In this document: in pieces, positions 12,101 to 26,668 of the stretch
How positions within the stretch are numbered: the first letter of the stretch is position 1
Layout of the letters: each line of letters begins with the position of its first letter
DNA from: Panopea generosa
Lineage: Eukaryota; Mollusca; Bivalvia; Adapedonta; Hiatellidae
Direction of reading: 5' to 3'
Assembly: GCA_029582155.1 (NCBI GenBank)
Contig: CM055909.1
Span: 21,280,347 to 21,344,346 of the forward strand
Length of the DNA: 64,000 nucleotides
Program-made: the position numbers and the translations under genes
The notes under the pieces: model-generated
What the model saw: only the letters and a program-made list of their open reading frames with translations
Databases searched by the model: none
What the model was told of the DNA's origin: nothing

Positions 12101-15100
12101 CAAGTCAAAATCTTACCACGTCACTTGAGCGTTATTTGAAACATGCGATTGTCGTCTAAAATGACCAATACAAGTAAATGTACATGAGTATGCATATATG
12201 TATGAAATGCATCGATACAATGTTTATATAATCTCCAAAATAAGTTAAGGATCGGATATTTTATTTCACACAGATGATACAATAAAATGGTATATGTATA
12301 GTTGTTAAAAACAAATGAGGAGCTGCTCTGATACTATATGCCAAAATAATGATATAACAGATGTGAGCAAACAATGTTAACAAAAAAACATATATTTTTC
12401 ATTTATATTATCTAATGTAAACGCATACTTAAAAATAAAAGATTTTGGCCCAAAAAATATATTTTTCAAAATTTTGTATTTTTCTTTAAAAGTTCTAATT
12501 TATCGATTGAAGATTTAACAATGTTCATTCAGCATCAAGCTAAATTGTAAAAACTGTTTTCACATTACCAAGCTTAACTGGACCATTCTCCGATTTTCAA
12601 AAATCGCCAAAATACATTTTGGTTTGAATAGATGAAATGTGCTGTTTTAAATTCCACTATATCTTTCACAAAATTAAATATTTGTTAAGAATAAAGCTGA
12701 ACATAGCATGGTTCAGAAAATATTTAAAAGGTATGTCCAAAAAATGGTATGAATTTTAGTGCATTACAATTTATACAGGGCATGGTCGTAAACTTATTTT
12801 TCGTAGTATGTTAATAGTATTTAAATTTATTTGTGGCAGGATCAGTGAGGTGTTCTCAGCTGAAAACACACGCATATGGCGAGTTGCAAAGATGTAAATA
12901 CATGACAGCCGGTATAACTAATATGATGATATATTTGTGATTATGTTATGATTTTCAAATATACCATAACACGTTTATATGTCCAGAAGAAGACCTAGTG
13001 TTCCAAGAACATAGGCACTACAACAACACAAATACAAACACTGTACAGAGATGTTATGAAAAAGTTGCCTGTAAAGTACGAATGATTATTTACAAAAAAA
13101 ATTAAAATAGTCCTTCATGTGCTATTTTATCAACATTAATTCAGGAGATGCAAGTTTCTTATCCTTAAATATAAGTCTTTGGGTTTTGTTACAATCCTAA
13201 TTGTGATAGAAAATAAAGTATTTTTTGCTTTCATTTCACATTTGATGTTTTCAAAAACATAATATTACCTTTATCCCTTTTTTATTTTCTTACTTTTAAA
13301 AGCTATAGTAGACGACCTAACATTGTGAAATTACTTTTTTATATGTAGTGGTAAATCGTGACTTTACATACAACACTATTGTCCTTTATGAAAAAATCGC
13401 AATGTGTTTTTACAAATGATGAAAACATATTACATTTATTTCTAAAGCCTTACAATTTAACGTTCATGATAAAACAACATTTTGCACGATAAGGAAAACA
13501 ACATGTTTTGCGTGATAACTAGTATTCTACAATGGAATTAAGCTCGTTAAAATAGTGATACTCTTGAATAAATGGAATCAACTCCCAGGCAATATCATTG
13601 AGGAAACCACAATCAATATATTTAAATGGAATATATCAGGATTTTTCAAAATGTTATACTTGACTAAAACATTTGTTTCCAATATATCATGCCTATCAAG
13701 AAGTAATATAATCATTAAGAAGACGTGCCAACAAATATTACGGCTTTAGCATGTCAGTAGAAGTAAAAAATGGTTTACGGTTCTACCGTAAACCTCGCTA
13801 AACGCATGAATAATATATCAATGTTTTAACATTTCCCATGTAAATCGATATATAGAATGAAAAACGAAAGGCAAACATAACGTATGACCATATCTATATA
13901 GTTTAGCGCTGTCCTGACAATTAAAAACAGTTCACTGTTTTACCCAAATACTTGCCAGTTTCCATTATAATGTACTTCATATTAAGGCAGAACTGTGAGC
14001 AATGATAATAAAACACGCTTTTCAAGTTTGTTTAACCATTGTTTTTCTATCACCGCGATGTTTCTTTTAACAATTACAAAGTGCAACTCGCTTTCCCCTG
14101 TATCATAATTACACTTTCAGGAGCAATGACAGAACAATTACATCACCACGTTCTGAACTCTATGCCATAGTGGATCCGACTGATAAGAAATGTTGGAGCT
14201 GATAAGTATTTGAACACCTTAAGCAGCTCATAAACAAAACAGGGTGCAACCAATCACAAATCAACCATTTTATCTGTCTTATAACAACATAGAAATTCCA
14301 TTCACGTTAACGATTATCTGTCTTTTATAAAGTTCTGTAAGCTAATGCGCATATCTGGTTTCGCAAGTACCTGTCATGATACATGGCCAAATATGGTTTA
14401 CAAAAATATGAACATATGTGTCCGATAGGATACCAAGCAATCACAGGTCGAACACACCAAAACAGCATAAAAACAACACAAATGTGGAACAAGTACAACA
14501 CATGTATACATGCAGACGATGTGACAACAGAGGTCATTGCTTTTGAAAGGTCAGTAGCAAAACCTCATTGGGGAACATCACCTTGTTAACAGATAATGAC
14601 AACCATTCAACAGTGATTACGTCATACATGTAGTTCCGTCAAAATTTTAATGTATGGAGAAATTTGTTGTTTTTAAAATGCGGTTGAACACCATGTTTAA
14701 TACATTTCAGGTTATATATTGCATATGCAGTTTTATTAGTGGAGCCGACTGAATCTGAGTAGAACCACCGTTCTTTTGTCAGTAACTAGCAAACGTTCTC
14801 GAACCTACGACCCAAGCGGTGAGAGGTAAATGACCTTGAGACGGTGCCTTAGACCACTCAGCCACGGAGGACCCAATGTGTAGAGGAATGAAACATAGTA
14901 CAGTTCAATATTCCTATAAATGTCGTTGTCTTATCATGACTGAATCCATCACATGCAGACATAACAGTCTGCGGAGTAACTCGTTTTTTTCGTATAAATA
15001 CATACCTTGGTGGTCGTTCAGGCAAGGGTACGACATCCACTGGTATATCTTCTTTGTCGTTCTCAGACATTATTTGGTTTTCTGTGAATATTACAACGAT

Positions 15101-18100
15101 TCTATTACATTCTTTACAACAATGACTAATAATCGTAAAAAATGTAAAATTAAATTGAACACGCGATACAACAGCTTTAAGCGAAAAATTTAGTTTGCAT
15201 ACTAAAAAAAATATCCAGACGTAAAAGCCAATGGAAAGTTGATTTTTCATATTGATATTAATTATTTAGATAGCTTTACAATGGATACCAAACTATTAAA
15301 GCGGGGTCGGTAGTATGATGGATAGGGTGTTGGCCGCTCACGCCAGAGGTTGGGGTTCGATCCCGATGCCTCTCATAAAGCAACACTCAGTACTGGTTTG
15401 TACCCAGGAAGCGGACTTAGGAGCGATTCATATAAACTCAGAGCTTTCATAACAATTGAGCTTAAATTATTAGTATAAACTAGATTATTACGAATTCTAC
15501 TATGGATCCTCCGAAGGCAAGAAAATATAATATCAATGTCTATATTAAACTATTTCTTTTTCAAATTTTCGGCTTACGCTTACGGTTTGCACTAAATTTT
15601 TATTTCGTTATAAATTTGGTTGTTTAAATTGATCTTTTACTTCATCAGTATTACATTTATTTAACGACGTTAAGCGCATAAAATCATCGTTCCTGGGAAT
15701 CCGCTAGGTGGCTTACCAGTACTAAACACACCTTATCTCTACAGATCATCGACTACTTTCCTACGTAATAAGAGATGGATAAACCATGAACGTAGAACTA
15801 AGTTTATGATATCACATAGATTGCATTTAGAGTCAAAGATGTTACGGTCTGAGCTACCCGGGCGTGTTATACAATAGTAATAATAATAATAATAATAATA
15901 GTTATAATAATAATAATAAAACAAAAGTTAACGATAAACGGCAAATAACATAACAAAACTTTAAACGTAAATATAATTTTATATATAAAATAATAACTTC
16001 CAGTTAATTACTTAAAAACACATCTAACACAACACAACAATAACAAATGTCTTTATGCTCCTTACTCTGTCGTCTACCTAAACAATTATAATCCAAGTAA
16101 TAGCAAGATACACACAGGTAGAATATGATACAAGTCTTGGTTCCTTTCTACATAAAATGTATGTCCAAGCTATCATGACCAAAGTTTGCACAGTTGCGTT
16201 ATATTAATGGAGAAACCAGGGCTGCGTTCAGCACCGTTAAACACCAAACACGTTTAATGCCTGGTTTCCTTAAATTGTTGCGTACTCTGCGCTTATTTGA
16301 GGCTGAGCCAGTGTCAAGGAAAATATGTTAGCTGACGTTATAAAACGTTTAACCAAACTGAACGCAACCCAGTTAAAGTAACTGCATTAAGACTTTGCGT
16401 GTTAAATCAGTAAAGATAAGTGAATTTGAGTGGTGAGCATTATACAAATAAGCATGCCAGTTGATTAAACTCAACTTAAATGCAGTAAGCCATTCTAGTG
16501 AACATTTTAGAATTAGCAATAATATATTATATTCCCCTCCCCCAATATATCATGCTAATATATATTTTTAATGGGGTTTAATGCCTTTTTCAACACATTT
16601 CAGATTATATATAGCATATCTAGTTTTACTGGTGGAGAAAGATCTCAGACAGAGTCAGACTGAGTAGAACCGTCCTCTCGCAAGTATCTGGAAACTTTTT
16701 CACACCAAGATTTTGGAGCGAGCGAGACTTGAACTTACGATCTTAGCGGTGAGAGGTAAGTGTTCATGAGATGGCGTTTTGGACCACTCGGCCACGTAGG
16801 ACCCACACTAATATATAAAAACTGAGGCTTTATTGTCATAAGGATGTATACTAAGACATGTCAATATGGTATACATATCGACAAGGACTTTCCTAACTTG
16901 GCCCTATGCACTTCATGCTTGACTAAAATAATATTCGAACTTAAAACCTGTTTCTTTTCAGAATTTGGATTCCGAAGCGATTTCACTACTACGACTAAAA
17001 TAGCGTTTTTTTTACGTTACATTTTGGTGTCCAAATAACTCTTATTATACCTATCAATTCTATGGAAAATATGCGAAAGGAACGTCATTATAGTATATAG
17101 CCAGTAGACAGAAAATTTGAAATAGAATTGGACTTTAAATTAATTTTTTTTTTTAAATATGCTCTTTATCTCGTTTTAAATTACAGTATATTTTTATTCA
17201 TTTTAAACTTTTTTTTTTATTTAATTCCAGCATTCATCTTAAAAACTTTAAAAGTACTATTTTTAATCAACTTTATAATTACTATCATTTATGAAGTAGG
17301 ATTACAAGTGGATTGGTGAATTATAAATATTAACGGTAATCACATGGTGAAATATAGTATTTACGATATGCATATAATTATCAAAGCATTTAACAATTCA
17401 AAAGTGTGACAAAATCTTAAATATGCATGTCATATACACACATGACGGGACTTACCGTCTGCAGAAAATATTGCGGTACCTCTGCCACTAGGGGCCGACA
17501 CCGTGTAGGATATATAGTCCTTCTCTTGACCCCCTGCTGGTGTGTTTGAGGCTATGCCTTTATTGAATTTTGGAATTTCTGGCTGAAATATCGAAGTCTG
17601 AGGTTAGTATTGTCAAATTTTCATTTTTTAATAGTAACAACGGCTGTAACTGATTCAATAAATTTGTGAGAATGTAACTTTTTTTATTGTTCGGATTATT
17701 TATAGAAAGAAACAAGTATTATATTCAAACGGACTTATCGTGTATTTGATTTTAATTTCTTCACATATTAACGTTCTATATTTGTGTAGTATTTTAAAAG
17801 TCTTTTCTTTAAACAACTAATCATATCTGAAGAAAGGATTTATTTGAAGCATAGAACGCCAAACGAAAACATATTTATCCCAATGTTCACTATGTTTACG
17901 AATAGTTCGTTCTCTTAATGAGATTCTTAAATTACAATTTTATTATACAAATTTGCAAATAGCATACTCTTCATATAAATCGTTAACCATTTTTCCCCCT
18001 CCTAATTGTTAATCCTCTATGGTCAAATACCTGAAGCCCGTTTCACCAACACGATTATGTTGGCAAAAAACTAAATAGATTCTTGATTTTTTTACTTAAA

Positions 18101-21100
18101 TGTATATCTATAATTAATGTATTCCTTAAATAATTTGAATGTACGTGCAACAAGGTAGCTGTAAACATATCCACGATGAAAACAGGTTCATTGCGTACAA
18201 GAACCAAAACAGCCTCTACACCAACATAATTTTAAATCATGTTTGCCCATTGACCTTGTAGAGGGTAAACAACATTTGCTTCTGAAGTCGAAAATACCGC
18301 AATCCATCACTTTCCAATATTTTCGGAAAATAATTTCGAAGACATAAAAAATGAACAAATACGTAATTCTTAAAGTTACGAACGTAATTTGAACACATTA
18401 TTTACGTTTTAAAAAAAACACGTTTCCAAAGCAGCTATGCGACATGAATTTTGGTTTATTATAAACCTAAAGTGAATAAAACTTCACTGTTTCAAGAGTG
18501 TGTAACGACGTTCCGTGTCATATACTGACGTTTTCCGTTTCCGCGGTATGCCTTACCATTAATTCTCATGACGTTACGCTTCAGCAGAGCTCACAAGGGG
18601 ATGTTTTATACTCTGTACAGAGCAGGTTTTAAAAGTTGTATAATAAAATGTGTATTTCTAAACTAACTCGATACATTCATCACATGTGTCATCTCTCGCG
18701 AATATGTCAGATCAACTAATTATACTCGAGCCTTAGCTCTCGTGAGATATGGTGTTCTGGTGACATATTCACTCCAGACATAATCGTTCTGAATGTTACT
18801 GGTAACCATATCAAGTTAATATAGTAATAAGCCGTATAAATTACCCTTTGGATAATATAAGTAATACATTAAAAGAATATTTACTTACCAGCGGTCTTTT
18901 TGAAGGGCTGTGTTTAGACGGGTGAATACCAAGAGGAGTGTCCACCTAGGGAAATAATTAAAATGATAAAATACTGCATCAACATTAATTAAACTACATA
19001 CTAAACATTCGTCTTGTTTCAGATAGAGTTCATTTTAGGATGCTCTACAACAAGCATTTGCTTGGAAAATAAAACATGTCCAACAGCAGAAGACGTACAA
19101 ATAAACAAGAAATGTCACTGGTAAGTGCCGCATGCCCGCCCCAAATGGTCTGCGAAAAATAACAATATATGGTATAATAGGTAGAGATGTATCCATGAAT
19201 ATCAAGAGTAATGGACTGGTGTTTCAGACTAGACGTGCAATTACATGTGTTTTTTTAACATTAAAACATGACCTTGACCTTTGTGTAACCATGACCTTGA
19301 CATTTGATGTAATGGTCTGGATACTTTAACAGTTAAATGCAGGTGAAACACCATCATGCCATGATGATCACTTGTGTTAAGCTATTTTAAAATCCTTAAA
19401 TGTAAGACAAAGTTACATATCAATTGTTGATCAATTGATTAATTGAGCCAAGTGTTTTTGAAATTCATCCACGTATGATAAAATTAAAGGACGGACTTGA
19501 CATCTCAAACAGATTCAAAGTGTTGTCATACATACTAAAAGTGTGACCTTGACCTTTGACGTACGGGTCTAGGTCTTACTTATGACACGCCGACATGTCA
19601 TCTTGATAAATTGAGCCAAACTAAAGACAAAGTCACAGACCAGACACGCAATATCAAACAAATGAGGAAAGGTTCTGGGTCTTACATGCGACACTTAATT
19701 ATATCATGTTTATCAACTCAGTAAAGTGATCTCAAAATGACTGAAAGTGTTGTCAAACAAAAAGTTAAATTGTGACCTTGACCTTTGAAGCGGGTGTCTT
19801 GGTATTAATTGCAACACGTCGTCATGTTATGTTGATCAGTTGTAGCAAGTAATCATAAAATCCATCTTTGCATGACAAAGTTACTGGCCGGACATGAAAT
19901 CTCACACTCTCAAGGTGTTGTCAAACTAACTCATAGTGTAACTTTGACCTTTGAGGTACACATGTGGGTCTTATGCGTGGCACGTTGTCATGTCATGCTG
20001 AGGAATTGATCCAAGTGTTTTTAAATTTATCCATAGATGACAAAGTTACAGACTGGACACGAAATCTCAATCAGACTGAAAGTGTCATCAAACAAAATTA
20101 AATTGTGACCTTGACCTTTGAAGTGAGAATCTGGGTATTAAGTGCGACTTGTCGTCATGTTATGTCGATCACTTGCAGCAAATATTTATAAAATCCTTCT
20201 ATGCACAACAAAGTTACTGGACGGATATGAAATCGCACACAGACTGAAAGTGTTGTCAAACAAACTTGAAGGGTGTACTTGACCTTTGAGGTACGCATTT
20301 GGGTCTTACACGTGACACGTTGTCATGTCAGGCTGATGAATTGAGCCAAGTGTATTTGAAATTTATCCATAGGTGACAAAGTAACAGACCGGACACCAAA
20401 TCTCACTCAGACTGAAAGTGTCCTCAATCAAAGTTAAATTGTGACCTTGACCTTTGAAGTGGGATTTTTGGTGTATCGCGCGACACAACGTCATGTTATG
20501 TTGATCATTTGTAGCTAATATTAACAAAATCCATCTTTGCATGACATAGTCACAGGCTAGACACGAAATCTCACACAAACTGAAAGTGTCAAACAAACTC
20601 AAAGTTAGACCTTGATCTTTGAGGTACGGATGTTGGTCTTACACGTGACACGTTGTAATATCATACTGATGAATTGAGCCAAGTGTTTTTGAAATTTATC
20701 CATAGGTGACAAAGTTTCCGACCGGACACCAAATTTCAATCAGACTGAAAGTGTCATCAAACAAAGTTAAATTGTGGCCTCAACCTTTGAAGTTGGACTC
20801 TTGATGTATCGCGCGACACATCGTCATGTTTGGTATTATGTTATTTGTAGATAGTATTAACAAAATCCATCTAAAATTACAGGCCAGACACGAAATCTCA
20901 AACAGACTGAAAGTATGGTCAAACTAACTCAAAGTGTGACCTTGACCTTAAAGGTACGGGTATGGGCCTTACTCGCGACACGTCGTCATGTTATGTTGAT
21001 CATTTGTAGCAAATATTTTAAAATCAATATATGCATAACAAAGTTACTTGTCGGACACGAAATCTCACACACACTCAAAGTGTTGTCAAACAAATTCAAA

Positions 21101-24100
21101 TTGTGACTTTGACCTATATTATTTTTGTTGGGGAATAAAAAACACATTAATCACAACAGCTTATATGAAGTATAATTTTGGCGCTGCAAAACATAACGAA
21201 GAAGTAACAATGTTGGTCGCATTGAAAAGTTTCAATACAAGACCATACAGTGGCGATTTTTCAAAAGCTATTATCAAATGGTGTTTGAATGAGATGTTAA
21301 TCAGCAAACCAGAAACAAATAATGTTTATACCAGTATCGTTTTAAAGGGAATGTATCAGGATTCTTATGTTCCGCTTAAACATATTTTTTTGAGTCGCGA
21401 TATTTTATTTTGGATTCAGTTCGAACTATTATACAGATTTACATTGTTTCATCTTGTAAAGAGTCCATATGACGATATGGAGGTCGCCAAGCAGTATTTA
21501 AAATATGTCAATTTTTAGAATTAAAATTTCGGAATAAGTTAACCAATTTAAATATCAATTCTGTCACGCTTTGGTGGATTTAACATACAAAACCATTAGG
21601 ATTTTATTCATAAATGATAATGAGATGCGTTTTATCCATCGTAAAAATAATTTTATTTTTAAGACAATTATAGCGTTTTTTTCCCAGATAAAATTGTGTA
21701 GGGAATACATAATGTTGTATCACTCTATAAAGTTTTAATTTGAATTATTAATTTTATACGGTGTTCAGATTTGACTGATAATGCAACACATAGAGGAGAA
21801 TGTAAACACATTTATCACTTTAGAAAGTAACAGGCAAAAGTAGGTAAAATTTTAGGTCAAAGACCAACTGAGAAGTATAAGGAATAATGACCTCTACATA
21901 GAAGAAACTGTACGTCAAAAACGAAACTTGCATTTCTATGGAACATTCACAACACCGAACATAACAAAGACATAAGAAAGTCCAAACATTCACTAAACTC
22001 ACTGAGTAACTGACGGCTGCATGGTGCAAGGCCGCTGCTTGTCTCTGTAAGGTCTGCCTAATGTAGCTCTCGTCCTTGAGAGCATGTAAACTGAAACAGA
22101 AAGGCATGGGAGACAATTTGACAGGCTTACCATTTATAATTGCTTAAAGAATATGAAATCCAGTTTTGACGATATGCAGGTATGTTTATATCATAAAACT
22201 TATATTTAGACAAAGATCTCCGATAAAGATTTCGATAGACATTTAAGCATTATACAGATTTTAGCTAAAGGAAAGCTATTCATAATAAAGATGTAGAGCG
22301 TGTGGTCTCGTGGTAGAGCATCAAACCCATGATCGGAAGGTCGTGTGTTCGATCCTCCTCCACGGCTTTGGGTGGTGTCCTTTAGTAAGACACTTCTTCC
22401 GCATATGCTATGTACTTGTTTTACCAACGAACATTTTGAGTGTGGTTTGTCTAAATTGTAAGAACTTTTTTCACAATCGAAGTAAAAAAAAATAAGTTAA
22501 AAACTAAAAAAAGAAAGAGATGTTGCACACTAACCTTTGTTGTAAAATAGCAAATTTCTTCTCCCATGTTTTGTGAATTCTCTCTATTTCTCTCTTTAAC
22601 CTGAATAACAAACCAACATACAGAGTGTGTCAGTAAACATTTTTATAGTTAATGAACGTCTATTTTACACTTTTGACGAATTTGAGAGATTTGTCAGTAA
22701 ATTGAATTTGGGGATTTTTCATTGATCTTAATCATAAAATGTAAATAAGAATGGTAGGTTTTAAACAAATATCACTGAGTATTTAAATTGACATGTATCT
22801 ACAAGGATTATAACATTTCAATATCAACTCGACATAATATATGTCCATATAAGTAACAAATGGCAAGCCGCAGATCTGAAATAGTTTAGATGAGGTTAAC
22901 TTGATACAAAATCAAAATGAGACTCGGCTAGCATCGATCGCAAGATGAAGATATATTTACATTATACGTAATTACCTGTGTATCTCATCTCGTAACATCT
23001 GTTCAGTTTTCCTAAGTTTGTTAATATCTGTGTCCCCTTGCAGAGACTGTGCAAGCTTTCCTCTTTCCTGTAAAGTATATTTAAATAAACAATTAATATG
23101 ATAACAGAGCTTATAACTGAAAATGGAGCATTGATGAAACGTATTCAGAATGACAAACAGTTATTAATGAAAGGGTTGTTGGGCACATCGAATATGACAC
23201 ACTTATAGCAAACATGTGGTTATCAGTATTCAATACGCAAGTTGTATACACACTGTTAGATGACCGGTACATGTTCCACATTACATTTATCTTTCTTTGG
23301 TGATCTTTTCTAGATATCGTAGTTCTTAAAATTAGTCAAAGAATACTATGTTTATCGTAAAAATGAAAACTGCATTTTTAAATATTGTATTTGTGACCTA
23401 ACAAAATGTGTTAACACTGAATCAATTTTGCACTATATGTTCTAGATCAGGTTGAGCATATAACATAAATAGTGATGTTGAGGCGATGTACTTTAGATGT
23501 ATTTTTAAGTTAATAAATTCTTCTTCTTCTTCTATTTTTGAGATGACGAAATTAGGAGTGACCTTCCATGTATATTGCTATCTTAACACTGAAGGTATAC
23601 TGGGGATCTACAAAGCTATGAAAATAAAATTCTACAGATAAAACATATTTAGCAAGTAAATTATTTGCCAGTATAAGATTCAGTGCAGAATTGTCAACAA
23701 AGTTGATGATGATATGTTTATACGTTCAATTCAAAAATACAAATTCATTTCTTTTTCATAAATAAGTCCATGCATTAACCATATGATATCAGCATATTCC
23801 AAATATACGAATGTGTGGAAAAATCAAGCAATGCATGTGCGCAAAACGGTGTATTGTGAGCATCAGTGCTTAAAGAAAAAGTACTTTCATGTAAAAATAA
23901 ATATAGTCACATGATATCAGACACGAGCAAACACATGAGAAAATACAACATCAGGCGCAGAACACACGTTGATTGTATACTTATTTTAAGTGTGCTTCCT
24001 AACCAGTATGTGCTAAACTGAAATATGTGCCGTATATAACAGAAGTAGGAGTACACACGTTGATTGTATACTTATTTTAAGAGTGCTTCCTAACCAGTAC

Positions 24101-26636
24101 GTGTTAAACTGAAATATGTGCCGTATATAACAGAATAAGTAGTATTGCCGCATTATAGGTATTGTTCCATGGAATTTCATTGAAGCGGACGCGTTTTACC
24201 TTTTAAACTTGATCAACTGTACAAAGAATCCTAAATCTTTCCAACCTTCTTCAAATGCATACCATAGCATAAACTATAGCATGTAGTAACGTCAGTCAGT
24301 CATAATACCTCAGAATTAACTATTAAAATACTACTTAAAAAAAAAATATATATATATATAATTTAATACCTATTGATTTCTCGGGTCCTAACATGTCTCA
24401 GGATAATATTAGACATACCCGTACATTTAGTTTGAACAAGTCCGACAGTTGGTCGCATGCATCGTCTAAATGAAAACAGACGCAATATATCAGGGTAACG
24501 TTATGGCTTACGGGATGTGTGTCAAGCAACGGGAGATATTTAACATATTAGTTAACAACAGCTATCGCTAGTTGACGGGCGACGTCACGTCACGCGCTAC
24601 CTGAACGTTTTGTGAATCATTTGTGTGTAGCAAATAAGACTAAAATGAAACAATTAATCAAGGCACTGCACAAAAGAAGATAAATTTAAGTTTACTATTT
24701 TTCCATTTTTTTCGACCATTAGCACTTATACATGATGTTAGCTGTGAGTTGATATTGAATAAAGTCCTGTTTCGTCGTAATTTTATTTGTCAATAGTTTA
24801 AATGGACCATGGCTTATTTTCTGTATCACAATATCTAGTGTTCAATTACGCAATAGTGTTACAATATGATAATTATAATACATTGTCTTCACACAATAGT
24901 GATACAATATGACAGTATATTATTTTGAAACAGTAGTGGTACAATATGACATATATTATCTTGATACAGTAGTGATACAATATAAAACGATACCTTATTC
25001 ATTCTCTATTTATTTTCTGTTTCATCAATAAGACGATGTTTGTTATGGTTATACACAGTAAGGAGCTCAATTTATAATACGAAACGAAACACATTATTGC
25101 AATAAACACATTTCAGGATCCTATGTTACATATCAGACTGGTAAATGCAAGCAACCGGGCTAGGGAAAGAAACAGTTTCTCATACAATCTTTATCCCCAA
25201 CAATTGCTTGATCATTTAAGGTACATTAGTATATATCAGCGAACAACTGTATCAGCTCTACGCTGAAACGGATGTTTGACTTGACTAAAATGGCTTATTT
25301 CTTGTATAAATGGAAGAATTGATATTGAACGTATGAACCGACCAATGTATATATACATACTAGAGAACTGTATAGTAATATGATCCAACCAATCAAAATA
25401 AAAAAAAAAAAGAAAAAAAAAAAATTTATTATTTTAAAGATAAACCTACATCGATGATGCCTGTGCATCCAACACTACATCAGTATCAGGTTAACATGAT
25501 TATGTACACTAGTTTAAGGCTTTTAAGTTATGCTCCGAAAAAGCAAATGTCAGAAAATAACAAACGGGAAGTAATTCTTTTCAAGCACCCATAGACCTTG
25601 TGCTCTGAATACAACCACATTGTCCTTTACATGTGTATAAAGTTTACAGAATTTTTTTTTTGGCAAGCTGTGACGATGATAAACACTTTCCTGTGCCATA
25701 ACCAGCGTTTTTGTGCATATCTCACCTCTTCCATCCTTTCCTCAAACTCCTACGTAACAATGTAAAACTCATTCAATAAACACACATTAAAACAAAACAA
25801 ATGCATTGTAAATAGTTTAATCTTTCGATATATTTTAATATAAGCACTAATTTAATTACTTATATAATTATATAAAAACGGGCATAATAAGACAAATATT
25901 TTAAAATGTTGCTCTCAATCAATATTGATGTTATAAATAGAAATTGTAAAAAACTTACCCTTGCTAGTTCTTCTTTCAGCCGTCTTTCCTGTTCCATCAA
26001 GGAGGCAATTTTGTCCTTTTCGGCCATTTGTTTGGCTTTTGCCTCTGCCTCGGCTGCCTGTGAAGTCTGTTTGGGTATGAGAGGTAAATACTTATGTAAC
26101 ATACAGTTGTAGTGCAGCAAATAACATTCACAAGAACGGATTCTGTTGAGTTCTGTGACTAGGTAATGAGGCTCATTGGTTTGTAGCGATTGTAGTGAGG
26201 CAGAGGTACATGTAACAACGCACTCATTAGAATATCGATCATGAAATGAATGAAATATAATTATACGCTTGAAAGCAATTTAAATCACTACTGTTACATT
26301 ATGAAACACGAACTACGATTTTACGATTTTGCGACGAAATTACGTGACAAAATTTGCAATTAAATGCATCACCCTTGCAAGCACACTAAAGATAAAAAAT
26401 AAATGTGTGATAAAATTCACAAACAGACACGTATATTATAGGTTTGCTTGTCCATGCGGCTAGGTAAGGTGCGATTGCAGATGAATTCTTTGAATGCTTT
26501 GTCCCCTGTTGGACACTAGTATTTTGGTTTTGATAAGAAGAAACAAAAACTCCTTATTTTGACATATTCGCCGTCCTATTAACTGTGATAAATATCATCT
26601 CAAATACTTTCATTAAGACCACTTATACCTTATACA

Positions 26637-26668
<32 letters not shown>

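Noticed and set aside
12116..12154. 39-nt minus-strand segment between GGTCATTTTAG and GTG/GTAAGA in the last intron
   Set aside because: It is open in the incoming phase but would create a TGA where it joins exon 24. It could be an alternative C-terminus, but I have no support beyond the splice words.
15301..15370. Possible intact tRNA gene
   Set aside because: A and B boxes are present, but no acceptor stem pairs and no anticodon loop is convincing. It is a SINE head. The same applies to 22288, 30766 and 58235.
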